Shown piece by piece: positions 7,311-14,941 of a stretch of DNA of 20,421 bases. A program made the translations under genes and the position numbers. The stretch comes from Bacillota bacterium (lineage in GTDB: Bacteria > Bacillota > Clostridia > Clostridiales > Clostridiaceae): the NCBI GenBank assembly GCA_023451395.1, contig JAEXZL010000013.1, positions 1 through 20,421 of the forward strand. Reading direction: 5' to 3'. Under the pieces are notes generated by a model. It ran no database searches. It was given only the letters and a program-made list of their open reading frames with translations, and was not told the origin of the DNA. Numbering within the stretch: the stretch's first letter is position 1; each line of letters starts with the position of its first letter.

Positions 7311-8522
7311 TTAGCATCTTACATTTTTAAGAATTATTGCAGTTCCCATTCCCCCACCAATACATAAAGTAGCTAAACCATATCTTTTATTGCTTCTAAG
7401 CATTTCATATAATAAAGTAACCATTATTCTATTTCCAGATGCCCCTACAGGATGACCTAAAGCTATTGCTCCACCATTTACATTTATAACTTTCATTAAG
7501 TCTTCCGTACTAATATCATGTTCCTCACTGAGTTCTTTAATAACTCCTAAACTCTGTGCTGCAAAGGCTTCATTTAGCTCTATTACATCAATTTCTTTTA
7601 AAGCTAACTTAGCATCCCTTAAAGCATTTCTAACAGCTGGTGTAGGTCCTAGCCCCATCACCTTTGGATCCACACCACCTTGTCCAAATCCAACAATCTC
7701 AGCTAAAGGGGTGAGCTTATATTTTTCTACTGCTTCCTCACTAGCTATGAGCATAATACTTGCACCGTCATTTAATCCAGAAGCATTACCAGCAGTAACT
7801 GTCCCACCTTCTTTAAAGGCAGGCCTTAGCTTTCCTAACTTTTCCATAGTTGTTTTTCTATTTATATATTCATCCTCAGAAACAACCACTGTTTCTCTTG
7901 AAATTCTGGCTTCAATAGGAACTATCTCCTCTTTAAACTTACCTTCCTCCTGAGCCTTAATAGCCTTTTGCTGAGAGGCAAAGGCAAATTCATCCTGCGT
8001 CTTCCTATCTATTCCACATTTATCCGCAATGTTTTCTGCGGTAATTCCCATATGAATGCCATGGAAGGCATCTGTTAGAGCATCAAAAAGCATATGGTCT
8101 ATAACCTTAAAACCACCCATTTTAATTCCACTCCTTACCTCCTTAGGCAATAAGTAAGGTGCATTGCTCATAGATTCTACTCCACCGGCAATGATAAGAT
8201 CTCCATAACCGCTCTTTATTGATAATGCAGCATTCATCACTGCCTTCATTCCACTACCGCAAGCTATATTTAAGCTATAGGCAGGAGTATCCATAGGCAG
8301 TCCTCCCTTAATTGCTACTTGCCTTGCAATACCTTGCCCCTGCCCAGCAGGCAATATATTTCCAATAATTGCTTCATCTATTACTTTAGGGTCTAGCCCT
8401 GTTGTCTCTATTATGTCCTTAATTAATGCTGCTCCAAGATCTGAAGGCGCTACACTTTTTAATGCCCCTTGAAAACTTCCTACAGGGGTTCTTTTTGCTG
8501 CTACAATATACACTTTTTTCAT
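7311..8522 (-). CDS. Acetyl-CoA acetyltransferase (thiolase)
   Basis: 403 residues, thiolase family, biosynthetic/acetoacetyl-CoA type. Catalytic residues are in place: Cys88 in NIACGSGMKAV (acylated Cys), His357 in GGAIALGHPVGASG, Cys387 in LCIGGGMGTA. It reversibly joins two acetyl-CoA into acetoacetyl-CoA or cleaves 3-oxoacyl-CoA. About eight extra residues before the VNGGAIALGHP motif (EEHDISTEDLMKVI) make it slightly longer than the usual ~392. The ATG follows GGAAAGGAAG. It is a separate transcription unit with its own promoter but shares the operator-promoter block of the downstream operon, so the two are probably co-regulated. No strong terminator separates it from that operon, so read-through is possible. 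Confidence 0.93.
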   Translation of the reverse strand: MKKVYIVAAKRTPVGSFQGALKSVAPSDLGAALIKDIIETTGLDPKVIDEAIIGNILPAGQGQGIARQVAIKGGLPMDTPAYSLNIACGSGMKAVMNAALSIKSGYGDLIIAGGVESMSNAPYLLPKEVRSGIKMGGFKVIDHMLFDALTDAFHGIHMGITAENIADKCGIDRKTQDEFAFASQQKAIKAQEEGKFKEEIVPIEARISRETVVVSEDEYINRKTTMEKLGKLRPAFKEGGTVTAGNASGLNDGASIMLIASEEAVEKYKLTPLAEIVGFGQGGVDPKVMGLGPTPAVRNALRDAKLALKEIDVIELNEAFAAQSLGVIKELSEEHDISTEDLMKVINVNGGAIALGHPVGASGNRIMVTLLYEMLRSNKRYGLATLCIGGGMGTAIILKNVRC

Positions 8523-8567
8523 TTTTATACTTCCTTTCCATATATAAATATGTAAACCTTTAATATG

Positions 8568-8591
8568 AAATATGAAACACTTTTCATATTT
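8568..8591. promoter_or_regulatory. Candidate repressor operator at the thiolase promoter (perfect inverted repeat)
   Basis: AAATATGAAA - CACT - TTTCATATTT, a perfect 10-bp inverted repeat with a 4-nt spacer, abutting the thiolase -10 box and covering the predicted start point. The same element with two arm mismatches is at 7142-7165. Size and symmetry fit a dimeric helix-turn-helix repressor; the family cannot be told from the site alone. Confidence 0.75.
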
Positions 8592-8620
8592 AGCATAACA
8601 AAGGAACCATTTTATGTCAA
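8592..8620 (-). promoter_or_regulatory. Sigma-A promoter of the thiolase gene
   Basis: Minus strand TTGACA (8615-8620), 17-nt spacer, TATGCT (8592-8597). Predicted start near 8585, inside the operator, leaving a leader of about 60 nt. Two 12-bp direct repeats (AATTTTCTATAA at 8647-8658 and 8673-8684) lie upstream of the -35 box and could act as an UP-like or activator element. Confidence 0.82.
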
Positions 8621-8691
8621 CGACCTTTACTAATAATTATAATGTGAATTTTCTATAATTAATCACAATATCAATTTTCTATAAATAATAA

Positions 8692-8724
8692 ACCCGCGAA
8701 TCCTTAATCTATGGATTCGCGGGT
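8692..8724 (-). terminator. Intrinsic terminator of the mnmA operon
   Basis: A perfect 12-bp GC-rich stem, ACCCGCGAATCC (8692-8703) with GGATTCGCGGGT (8713-8724), 9-nt loop, begins 21 nt after the mnmA stop. On the minus strand it is followed by the T-rich TTTATTATTT. It isolates the tRNA-thiolation operon from the thiolase promoter. Confidence 0.88.
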
Positions 8725-8745
8725 GACTTTTTAAAAACTAATTTT

Positions 8746-9867
8746 CTATTCCTTTAGAGCAGCCTTAAGCTTCTTTTTACTCTTAAAATATTCCTGGATA
8801 ATGCCTCCACCAAGACATTCTTCCCCCTTGTACAGAACTACCGCCTGCCCTGGGGTTATGGCTTTCTGGGGATTTAAAAATTCTAGTACAATTTCCTTAT
8901 TAACCCTAACATGAACTATTACTCCTTGATCTGGCTGCCTATAACGAAACTTTGCAGTGCACTGAAAACTTCTCTCTATTGGCTCTGAACCAATCCAGTT
9001 CATATCTGTTGCTTTTAAGCCATAGGAATAAAGAGCAGGATTTTTTTCTCCTTGAACTACATATAGAATATTTTTTTCTAAATCCTTATCCACCACAAAC
9101 CAAGGTTCACCATCTCCCCCTATACCAAGGCCCTTACGCTGACCTAAGGTATAGTGCATAAGTCCAAAATGTTCACCCTTTTTTTCTCCCTCTAAAGTCA
9201 TAATCGGGCCTGACTGAGCAGGTAGATAATTGTTTAAAAAGCTTCTAAAGTTGCGTTCTCCAATAAAACAAACCCCAGTACTGTCTTTTTTCTTTGCAGT
9301 GGCAAGACCTGCCTCTTCAGCAATCTTTCTAACCTCAGGCTTAGGAAGGTGACCTATTGGAAACATACTCTTTGAAAGCTGCTCCTGATTAAGCTCACAG
9401 AGAAAATAAGTCTGATCCTTATTGGAATCCACTCCTCTTAAAAGCTTAAATTCACCTTCTCTATAATCTACCTGAGCATAATGACCCATAGCTATGTAGT
9501 CTGCCCCAATCTTCATGGCAAATTCTAAGAAAGCCTTAAACTTTATTTCTTTATTACACATTACATCAGGATTTGGTGTTCTACCTTTTTTATATTCTGA
9601 AAGGAAATACTGAAAAACTCTATCCCAATATTCCTTCACAAAATTCACAGTGTAATAAGGAATATCTAACTTATTACATACCTTTCTTACATCATCAAAG
9701 TCATCTGCAGCGGTGCAAACGCCATCATCATCCTTCTCATCCCAATTTTTCATAAACACACCGATAACCTGATAACCCTGCTTCTTAAGCAAATACGCGG
9801 CCACAGAGGAATCCACTCCTCCAGACATGCCAATAACAACCTTTGTATCTTTAGGTTCCTTCTTCAT
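8746..9867 (-). CDS. mnmA: tRNA-specific 2-thiouridylase MnmA
   Basis: 373 residues, usual length for MnmA/TrmU. PP-loop ATP pyrophosphatase motif GMSGGVDSS at 13-21; catalytic Cys104 in PDVMCNKEIKF and persulfide-forming Cys200 in STGVCFIGERNF, both family-diagnostic; C-terminal beta-barrel region with LGQRKGLGIGG. It thiolates U34 of Lys, Glu and Gln tRNAs, using sulfur from a cysteine desulfurase that is not in the window. It lies 38 nt after the TtcA-like gene on the same strand and is followed by a strong terminator, so it is the last gene of that operon. Confidence 0.97.
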   Translation of the reverse strand: MKKEPKDTKVVIGMSGGVDSSVAAYLLKKQGYQVIGVFMKNWDEKDDDGVCTAADDFDDVRKVCNKLDIPYYTVNFVKEYWDRVFQYFLSEYKKGRTPNPDVMCNKEIKFKAFLEFAMKIGADYIAMGHYAQVDYREGEFKLLRGVDSNKDQTYFLCELNQEQLSKSMFPIGHLPKPEVRKIAEEAGLATAKKKDSTGVCFIGERNFRSFLNNYLPAQSGPIMTLEGEKKGEHFGLMHYTLGQRKGLGIGGDGEPWFVVDKDLEKNILYVVQGEKNPALYSYGLKATDMNWIGSEPIERSFQCTAKFRYRQPDQGVIVHVRVNKEIVLEFLNPQKAITPGQAVVLYKGEECLGGGIIQEYFKSKKKLKAALKE

Positions 9868-9905
9868 TACTCATCACCTTCTATAAGAGTCCTAGGTCTT
9901 ATATC

Positions 9906-10826
9906 CTATACCTCTTTATTCTTAATTAGTGTAATACCTGGAGCCTTTTCCTCTTCTTCATAACCTTCATCATAGAAGTCTAAGTAGGAATGGTGCTCTC
10001 CACCTTTAGTCCAGCCCAGGATTGCCTCCATATTTACATTTTCTGCAGCTCTAAAGATTGATTTTTCCACATCAGGAAAGGATTCCTTAAGCTGCTTTAT
10101 AAGAGCTTTAATCTCATATCGCTTATTTCCTATTTTTTTAGCAGCCACCATACAAGCACAGTTAAGAGGCCAAATACCACTCTTTTGAGTGAAACGCTGA
10201 ATGTACTCCTCTTCTATAAAATACATAGGCCTAATAAGCTCCATCCCCTCAAAATTTGTTGCCTTAAGCTTTGGCAACATGGTTTTAAAGGTTCCGCCAT
10301 AAAAAATATTTAAAAGATTAGTTTCCACAACATCATTAAAATGATGTCCTAAAGCAAGTTTATTGCAGCCAAGCTCCTTAGCCTTTGCATAAAGGGAACC
10401 TCTTCTCATTCTTGCACACATATAGCAGGGATAATCCTTAGCAATTTTATCCACCACTTCGAAAATCCCAGAATCATAAATCTTAAGGGGTATGTTTAAA
10501 AACTGGCAATTATCTATAAGAAGCTTTTTAATATCCGGATGATACCCCGGATCCATCGCCACATATTCTACTTCAAAATTTACCTGTCCATGTTTCTTAA
10601 GCTCTTGAAAAAGCTTAGCCATAAGAAGGCTATCCTTACCTCCAGAGATAGCTACTAGAACCTTATCTCCTTCTTCTACCAAGCTATACTCTTTAATTGC
10701 TTTAACAAATTTTGACCATAAGGTTTTTTTATAGGTCTTAACAATGCTTCTTTCAATCTCCTCTATAGGCAATCTTTCATTAAAGGGTACTAATATATCA
10801 CAACCGTTACCGGCAATATCACTCAT
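9906..10826 (-). CDS. TtcA-family tRNA 2-thiolation enzyme (PP-loop, Fe-S type)
   Basis: 306 residues. PP-loop SGGKDS at 61-66; Cys134 and Cys137 in CYMCARMRRG and Cys223 in LNCAC supply the three Cys that in TtcA hold a [4Fe-4S] cluster; LGHHFNDVVETNLLN is conserved in the family. TtcA makes 2-thiocytidine at position 32 of some tRNAs; Gram-positive relatives are less well characterised, so the exact base is uncertain. Operon with MnmA (38 nt downstream) supports a tRNA thiolation role. The ATG has AGAGGTGAG upstream. The first ~25 residues, before the conserved core, look lineage-specific. Confidence 0.88.
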   Translation of the reverse strand: MSDIAGNGCDILVPFNERLPIEEIERSIVKTYKKTLWSKFVKAIKEYSLVEEGDKVLVAISGGKDSLLMAKLFQELKKHGQVNFEVEYVAMDPGYHPDIKKLLIDNCQFLNIPLKIYDSGIFEVVDKIAKDYPCYMCARMRRGSLYAKAKELGCNKLALGHHFNDVVETNLLNIFYGGTFKTMLPKLKATNFEGMELIRPMYFIEEEYIQRFTQKSGIWPLNCACMVAAKKIGNKRYEIKALIKQLKESFPDVEKSIFRAAENVNMEAILGWTKGGEHHSYLDFYDEGYEEEEKAPGITLIKNKEV

Positions 10827-10846
10827 AAAAACTCACCTCTATAATA

Positions 10847-11131
10847 TTATTTTTTCTCTTGTTTATTATTTCTGTCATCCAGCTCTTCAATAACAAGCTT
10901 ATCAAAATTAATTTCCTCAATAAAGTTGTTTTCATTAAAGCTAGTCTTCCCGGATCGATTATATTCATTTAAATTTTTATTCAGCCAATAAGGCTTTTCT
11001 ATGTCAAAGCTATGGCACAGCTCTATCATTGCTTCCTTTAAGGCTGCCTGATAATCATCATCTACCTTAAGAGGAACAGTTAAATCTTTAATTATTTTAT
11101 TATTTCTCATTACCTTTCCCCATAATCGCAT
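10847..11131 (-). CDS. Conserved hypothetical protein (94 aa), first gene of the tRNA thiolation operon
   Basis: 94 residues from the ATG at 11131, which has GGAGG seven bases upstream; a TTG two codons earlier is too close to that site. No signal peptide or membrane span. The protein is acidic in its C-terminal half, with one Cys (ELCHSFD) and aromatic/Asn-rich motifs such as KPYWLNKNLNEYNR and FIEEINFDKLVIEEL. It resembles a small uncharacterised protein I recall from clostridial genomes, but I cannot name a domain. It lies 20 nt upstream of the TtcA-like gene, so a link to tRNA modification is possible by position only. Confidence 0.75.
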   Translation of the reverse strand: MRLWGKVMRNNKIIKDLTVPLKVDDDYQAALKEAMIELCHSFDIEKPYWLNKNLNEYNRSGKTSFNENNFIEEINFDKLVIEELDDRNNKQEKK

Positions 11132-11163
11132 AATCAAGCCTCCTCAAATAATTAATAAAATAT

Positions 11164-11192
11164 ATACTATCACTTATTCATTAACCACACAA
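11164..11192 (-). promoter_or_regulatory. Candidate promoter of the tRNA thiolation operon
   Basis: Minus strand TTGTGT (11187-11192), 17-nt spacer, TAGTAT (11164-11169), about 30 bp upstream of the ATG of the 94-aa gene. Four of six matches in each hexamer with optimal spacing. It is placed as expected but not near-consensus. Confidence 0.45.
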
Positions 11193-11429
11193 TTATAAAA
11201 TAAAAATCTCATAAATTCAATGAATAATAAGGATAATTTCTCCTCTTAAAGAATACATTGAAAATTATAGAGCTTTTTTATAAATCTATTTATTAATTTT
11301 ATTAATTTAAGGCAATAATATATTTACATGTAATCGATAGTAATTATTATTTAATAAATAATATCTTAATATTTTATTTCTATAATCCGTTATGGTAATA
11401 TAAAATAACTAGGAAATGTAGGTGCTACC
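11193..11429. other. AT-rich divergent intergenic region
   Basis: Separates the minus-strand tRNA thiolation operon from the plus-strand ccdA gene (the full gap is 298 bp). No ORF, strong hairpin or recognisable riboswitch was found. TATAAT at 11381-11386 is a possible ccdA -10 box but has no matching -35 hexamer at normal spacing. TCAATG and CATTGA form a loose inverted pair about 35 bp apart (around 11219-11265), too distant to call an operator. Confidence 0.4.
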
Positions 11430-12134
11430 ATGAGTGAAATATCGTTATTTCTAGCCTTCGCCGCAGGTCTAATATCTTTTTTATCCCCCTGTGTTCTGCC
11501 CTTAGTACCTGGCTATGTAGGCTATATGACCGCTGACTCAATTCAAAGACATTATACTAACAACAAAAATAATCAAGTTTTATTCAAGTCCATTGCCTTT
11601 GTTTTTGGCTTTTCTCTGATATTTATTATCATGGGTGCTTCTATAACGGTCTTAGGGCGGGTATTAATTCAAAACCAGGTGATATTTAAGAAGGCTGCGG
11701 GTATTTTTATGATAATCTTCGGCATCCATACATCAGGTATCTATACCTTTAAGTTTTTATACAAAGAAAAGCATTTTATAAAATTTGGAAAGGCCGGAAG
11801 CTTAATTGGCTCCTTTATTATAGGCATTGCCTTTGCTGCTGGTTGGACTCCCTGTGTATGTCCAATTTTAGCCTCTATTTTATTTTATGCAGGCAGTATG
11901 GATACCATAGCTAGAGGCATACTTTTGCTATCCTGTTATTCTCTAGGCCTTGGTCTTCCCTTCGTTGCCACGGCAGTTGCGATAGATAAACTCTCCCTTA
12001 AGCTAAAAAAATTTACAAGATATTTACGTATTATTTCTGTGGTGAGCGGTTTATTTATGATTATTCTTGGTATATTGATTTTTACAAATAACCTTGGTCG
12101 CCTAAGTGGATACTTTAATTTTTTCACTATTTAA
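11430..12134 (+). CDS. ccdA: CcdA-type thiol-disulfide transmembrane protein
   Basis: 234 residues, six predicted membrane spans, DsbD-beta/CcdA family. Cys21 in FLSPCVLPLVPGY and Cys142 in GWTPCVCP are the conserved pair that pass reducing equivalents across the membrane. The usual Gly two residues after the second Cys is Cys144 here. It would take electrons from cytoplasmic thioredoxin and hand them to an extracytoplasmic thioredoxin-like partner, which is the next gene: the ccdA stop overlaps the upstream edge of that gene's ribosome binding site. No cytochrome c biogenesis genes are nearby, so a general disulfide-reduction role is as likely as cytochrome maturation. Confidence 0.92.
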   Translation: MSEISLFLAFAAGLISFLSPCVLPLVPGYVGYMTADSIQRHYTNNKNNQVLFKSIAFVFGFSLIFIIMGASITVLGRVLIQNQVIFKKAAGIFMIIFGIHTSGIYTFKFLYKEKHFIKFGKAGSLIGSFIIGIAFAAGWTPCVCPILASILFYAGSMDTIARGILLLSCYSLGLGLPFVATAVAIDKLSLKLKKFTRYLRIISVVSGLFMIILGILIFTNNLGRLSGYFNFFTI

Positions 12135-12148
12135 TGGAGGTGTTACTT

Positions 12149-12748
12149 TTGAAAAAACTAATAATTATCCTTGGAGCTGTGCTGCTCTTAGGGGTATCAG
12201 TATATGCTGTAATGAATTATAATAATTCTAAAAATGATGCTAATAATTCTCTAGATAAAAGCAGTGAGAAGGAAGCTCCATCTACATCGAATCAGGAAAC
12301 AGAAAAGAATAATGAAAGTACTAATGAAGAAAAACAAGAAAATGCTGATTCCGTAGCTCCTAGCTTCACTTTGCAAAACCTTTCTGGACAAAAAGTATCC
12401 CTGGAGGATTTTAAAGGAAAAAAGGTCTTTTTAAACTTTTGGGCTACATGGTGTCCACCCTGTGTAGCAGAGATGCCTGATATTCAAAAGCTATATGAAG
12501 AAACAAAAGATAAGGATATTGTTTTCCTTGGGGTTAATATAGGTGAAGGAAGAGAGACAGCTTCTACCTTTACCAGAAAAAACGGTATTAATTTCCCAAT
12601 ACTCTTAGATGACACTACAGCTATTAGCTTAAAGTATAATGTTAGATCCATCCCCACTACCTTTATTATAGATGAAAAAGGAAATATAACCTCAAGCTAT
12701 ATAGGTCTTATGACAGAAGCTCAAATGAGAGAGGCCTTAGGCCTTTAA
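12149..12748 (+). CDS. ResA/TlpA-like membrane-anchored thiol-disulfide oxidoreductase
   Basis: 199 residues from a TTG start at 12149, chosen because GGAGG (12137-12141) lies seven bases upstream; an ATG at 12134 overlaps that site and the ccdA stop and is unlikely to be used. An N-terminal hydrophobic anchor (LIIILGAVLLLGVSVYAVM) is followed by a ~40-residue low-complexity Asn/Ser/Glu/Lys linker and a thioredoxin-fold AhpC/TSA domain. The active site is WATWCPPC (Cys102, Cys105), with the cis-Pro loop SIPTTFIID. It should act outside the membrane, reduced by CcdA, and reduce disulfides of partner proteins. The substrate is unknown. Confidence 0.9.
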   Translation: MKKLIIILGAVLLLGVSVYAVMNYNNSKNDANNSLDKSSEKEAPSTSNQETEKNNESTNEEKQENADSVAPSFTLQNLSGQKVSLEDFKGKKVFLNFWATWCPPCVAEMPDIQKLYEETKDKDIVFLGVNIGEGRETASTFTRKNGINFPILLDDTTAISLKYNVRSIPTTFIIDEKGNITSSYIGLMTEAQMREALGL

Positions 12749-12754
12749 TAAAAA

Positions 12755-12790
12755 GGAGGTGCTGCACTAATTATTTTGTGCAGCACCTCC
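12755..12790 (-). terminator. Hairpin terminator between convergent resA-like and glutaredoxin genes
   Basis: A perfect 13-bp stem, GGAGGTGCTGCAC (12755-12767) with GTGCAGCACCTCC (12778-12790), 10-nt loop. On the minus strand it is followed by TTTTTATT, a good intrinsic terminator for the glutaredoxin gene, which ends 20 nt before it. On the plus strand the stem follows the resA-like stop by 6 nt but has no T-run, so it may stop that transcript less well. Confidence 0.88.
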
Positions 12791-12810
12791 GCTTAGTCTA
12801 TTATTATATG

Positions 12811-13044
12811 TTATAATCCTAGACTGCTATCGATACCTTCTTTATCAAAACCTATAATTATATTACCATTAATGTCAATTACCGGTACTCCTCTTTGCCC
12901 TGATTTCTCAATCATTTCTATTGCTGCTTCCTGATCCACAGATACATCCTTCTCTATGAAATCAATATTGTTTGATTTTAAGTATGACTTAGCCTTAGAA
13001 CACCAAGGACAAGTAGGGGTAGAATATACAATTACATTATTCAT
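12811..13044 (-). CDS. Glutaredoxin-like protein (NrdH/YruB type)
   Basis: 77 residues from the ATG at 13044, eight bases after GGAGG; an ATG at 13059 overlaps that site and is rejected. Thioredoxin-fold core with the dithiol active site CPWC (Cys12, Cys15) in YSTPTCPWCSKA, the cis-Pro GVPVI and the C-terminal GFDKEGID. The ending resembles the YruB-type glutaredoxins of clostridia, probably reduced by thioredoxin reductase instead of glutathione. Likely cytoplasmic. It is a single-gene unit converging on the CcdA/ResA pair; a functional link is possible but unproven. Confidence 0.9.
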   Translation of the reverse strand: MNNVIVYSTPTCPWCSKAKSYLKSNNIDFIEKDVSVDQEAAIEMIEKSGQRGVPVIDINGNIIIGFDKEGIDSSLGL

Positions 13045-13150
13045 ATTTATTACCTCCATTCCTTAAATATTAATCTATTATACTACTAAAAAATAGACAC
13101 TGTTATAAGAAATTATTATCATTGTGTAAATTATTTATACACCCTAATGA

Positions 13151-14905
13151 TTATATTCCTTTAAGAATTTCAATTATTTCTTCACTGACCCTTGCTCTTT
13201 CGCTATAAATCCAATCTTCATCAAAGGAAAGATTGAAGTTTTTAGAAAAGGAGTAATAGAGATTTATCTGTTGATAATATACCTCAAGATCATATAGGCC
13301 TTTAATTAGGCATTGAGGCTTTGAAAGCTCCGTTCTTTTGCCAATGAAGAGCTCATCTAAATAGCTTAAAAACTTATCCATCAGTTCTTTTTTGAAAATA
13401 TCAAAAGGAATTTTTAACAGCTTCCACTGAATCTTCTCATCAAGCTTGTAGCCCTTAATTGCATCTAACAGTATTATGTATTCACTTACATCCATCTTTT
13501 TATAAAAGTGAATAGCCTCTTCTTTTGTGCTCCAGAGAGCAATCTTTTCTCTAAGGGACAAACCTTTTATATCCAGTATAGCTTCACTAGGACCTATTAC
13601 AGCACTGAAAATAAGCTCATCCTTATTTAAAATATTGTCTCTTATAAAGGGAGTGCTGTTTCCATATCCTGTAACAAAACCTTCCTCATATATACCCTTT
13701 CTCCCTGCACGACCAGCAATCTGCTTTACCTCCTGAGAGGTAAGATACCTTATTTCACTGCCGTCATACTTTCTAATATCCATAAAAACAATTCTTCTTA
13801 TAGGAAGGTTAACACCCATACCTATAGCATCTGTAGACACCAAAATAGGATTTTCCTTAGAGATAAATTTCTTATACTGCTCCCTTCTCACTTCTGGAGG
13901 TAAATCTCCATATATCATAGATGCCTTTAATCCTTGGGTGGAATAATAAGCCGCTATTTCTAAAACCCTCTTTTTAGAGAAGGTTACTAATGCATCCCCT
14001 GGCTTTATGTCCCTATAGCTAAAGGAATGATCTTCAACAATTAGTGGGAGCTCTCTTACATATTCTTTGATTTCATATTCCTCATTTAAATCCTCAAGTA
14101 TATCTATCAGTAGCTCCTTGGAATTTAATGCTCCGCATAAATGAACCTCCGAGCTTCTAACCCCTAGTATTGCTCTGGTCCATGCTGCTCCTCTCTGCTC
14201 ATCTTTAATCATCTGTACCTCATCTACTACAGCTACCTGATAGGTGTCCTTTAAATCCAACTTTTCAATGGTACAGCTTAAATGAGAAGCTCCTTCCACA
14301 ATTATTTCTTCTTCACCAGTGGTAAGGTTGCATTTAATTCCTTCGTTATTAAGCCTTTCAAAGTTTTCTAAAGCTAATATCCTTAGAGGTGATAGATAAA
14401 CTCCCTTGCTGCTTTCTTTTAAGGCTTTTATTGCATTATAGGTCTTTCCAGTATTGGTGTCTCCTAAATGAAGATAGAATTTTCTTTTTAGTCTTCTAGC
14501 TAAAGGATATTCTTCCTTTGGATTTGATGGAAACACCCTTTTAAAATCTCTGCTTACAAGCTCTGGAATATGAGATGATACCAAAACGCTTATAATGCCA
14601 GATTTTAAATAGCCTTCATAGTTGGAGCTTACTATATCCTTGAAGGAGAAGCTTGTAGAATTTTTTCTATTATAATCTTCTATAAGCCGCATAGAAATAT
14701 AATCAAGAATTTCCTCATAGCGTTTTACTACCCTATCATACTCCCTGATAGAAGTATCCTTCATTTCCCTCAAGGATTTGAGCTTCTTTCTTACTGAGGC
14801 TTCATGCTCCCATAAGGCAGAAGCTTTAGTATTTTTTACAATCTCATCTATTTGAGCTATCTGATTTTTAAGCTTTCTAAAATTACGTTCATCAGCCTTC
14901 TTCAT
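13151..14905 (-). CDS. SUV3-like superfamily 2 RNA helicase
   Basis: 584 residues from the ATG at 14905, which follows AAGGAG by six bases; an upstream TTG in the same frame lacks a site. The N-terminal ~140 residues are charged and partly coiled-coil. The helicase core has Walker A GDTNTGKT (148-155), DEVQ (228-231) for motif II, STDAIGMGVNLPIRR for motifs IV-V and QIAGRAGRKG for motif VI. The DEVQ box and the IAGRAGR ending fit the SUV3/SUPV3L1 lineage better than DEAD-box proteins. SUV3 is known from the mitochondrial RNA degradosome; bacterial relatives are little studied. It lies 36 nt after the RNA methyltransferase gene, in one transcription unit. Confidence 0.88.
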   Translation of the reverse strand: MKKADERNFRKLKNQIAQIDEIVKNTKASALWEHEASVRKKLKSLREMKDTSIREYDRVVKRYEEILDYISMRLIEDYNRKNSTSFSFKDIVSSNYEGYLKSGIISVLVSSHIPELVSRDFKRVFPSNPKEEYPLARRLKRKFYLHLGDTNTGKTYNAIKALKESSKGVYLSPLRILALENFERLNNEGIKCNLTTGEEEIIVEGASHLSCTIEKLDLKDTYQVAVVDEVQMIKDEQRGAAWTRAILGVRSSEVHLCGALNSKELLIDILEDLNEEYEIKEYVRELPLIVEDHSFSYRDIKPGDALVTFSKKRVLEIAAYYSTQGLKASMIYGDLPPEVRREQYKKFISKENPILVSTDAIGMGVNLPIRRIVFMDIRKYDGSEIRYLTSQEVKQIAGRAGRKGIYEEGFVTGYGNSTPFIRDNILNKDELIFSAVIGPSEAILDIKGLSLREKIALWSTKEEAIHFYKKMDVSEYIILLDAIKGYKLDEKIQWKLLKIPFDIFKKELMDKFLSYLDELFIGKRTELSKPQCLIKGLYDLEVYYQQINLYYSFSKNFNLSFDEDWIYSERARVSEEIIEILKGI

Positions 14906-14941
14906 ATAACGCTCCTTATCTAGCAAGATTTATTTCTATAA

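Noticed and set aside
5305..8522. Archaeal-type HMG-CoA synthase/thiolase/DUF35 complex
   Set aside because: No DUF35 gene is in the window, the thiolase has a complete Cys-His-Cys site of the classical type, and the KAS III-like protein lacks the Glu pattern of HMG-CoA synthase.
11936..12127. Minus-strand ORF inside ccdA
   Set aside because: Shadow of a real membrane-protein gene; no ribosome site and composition dictated by the ccdA frame.
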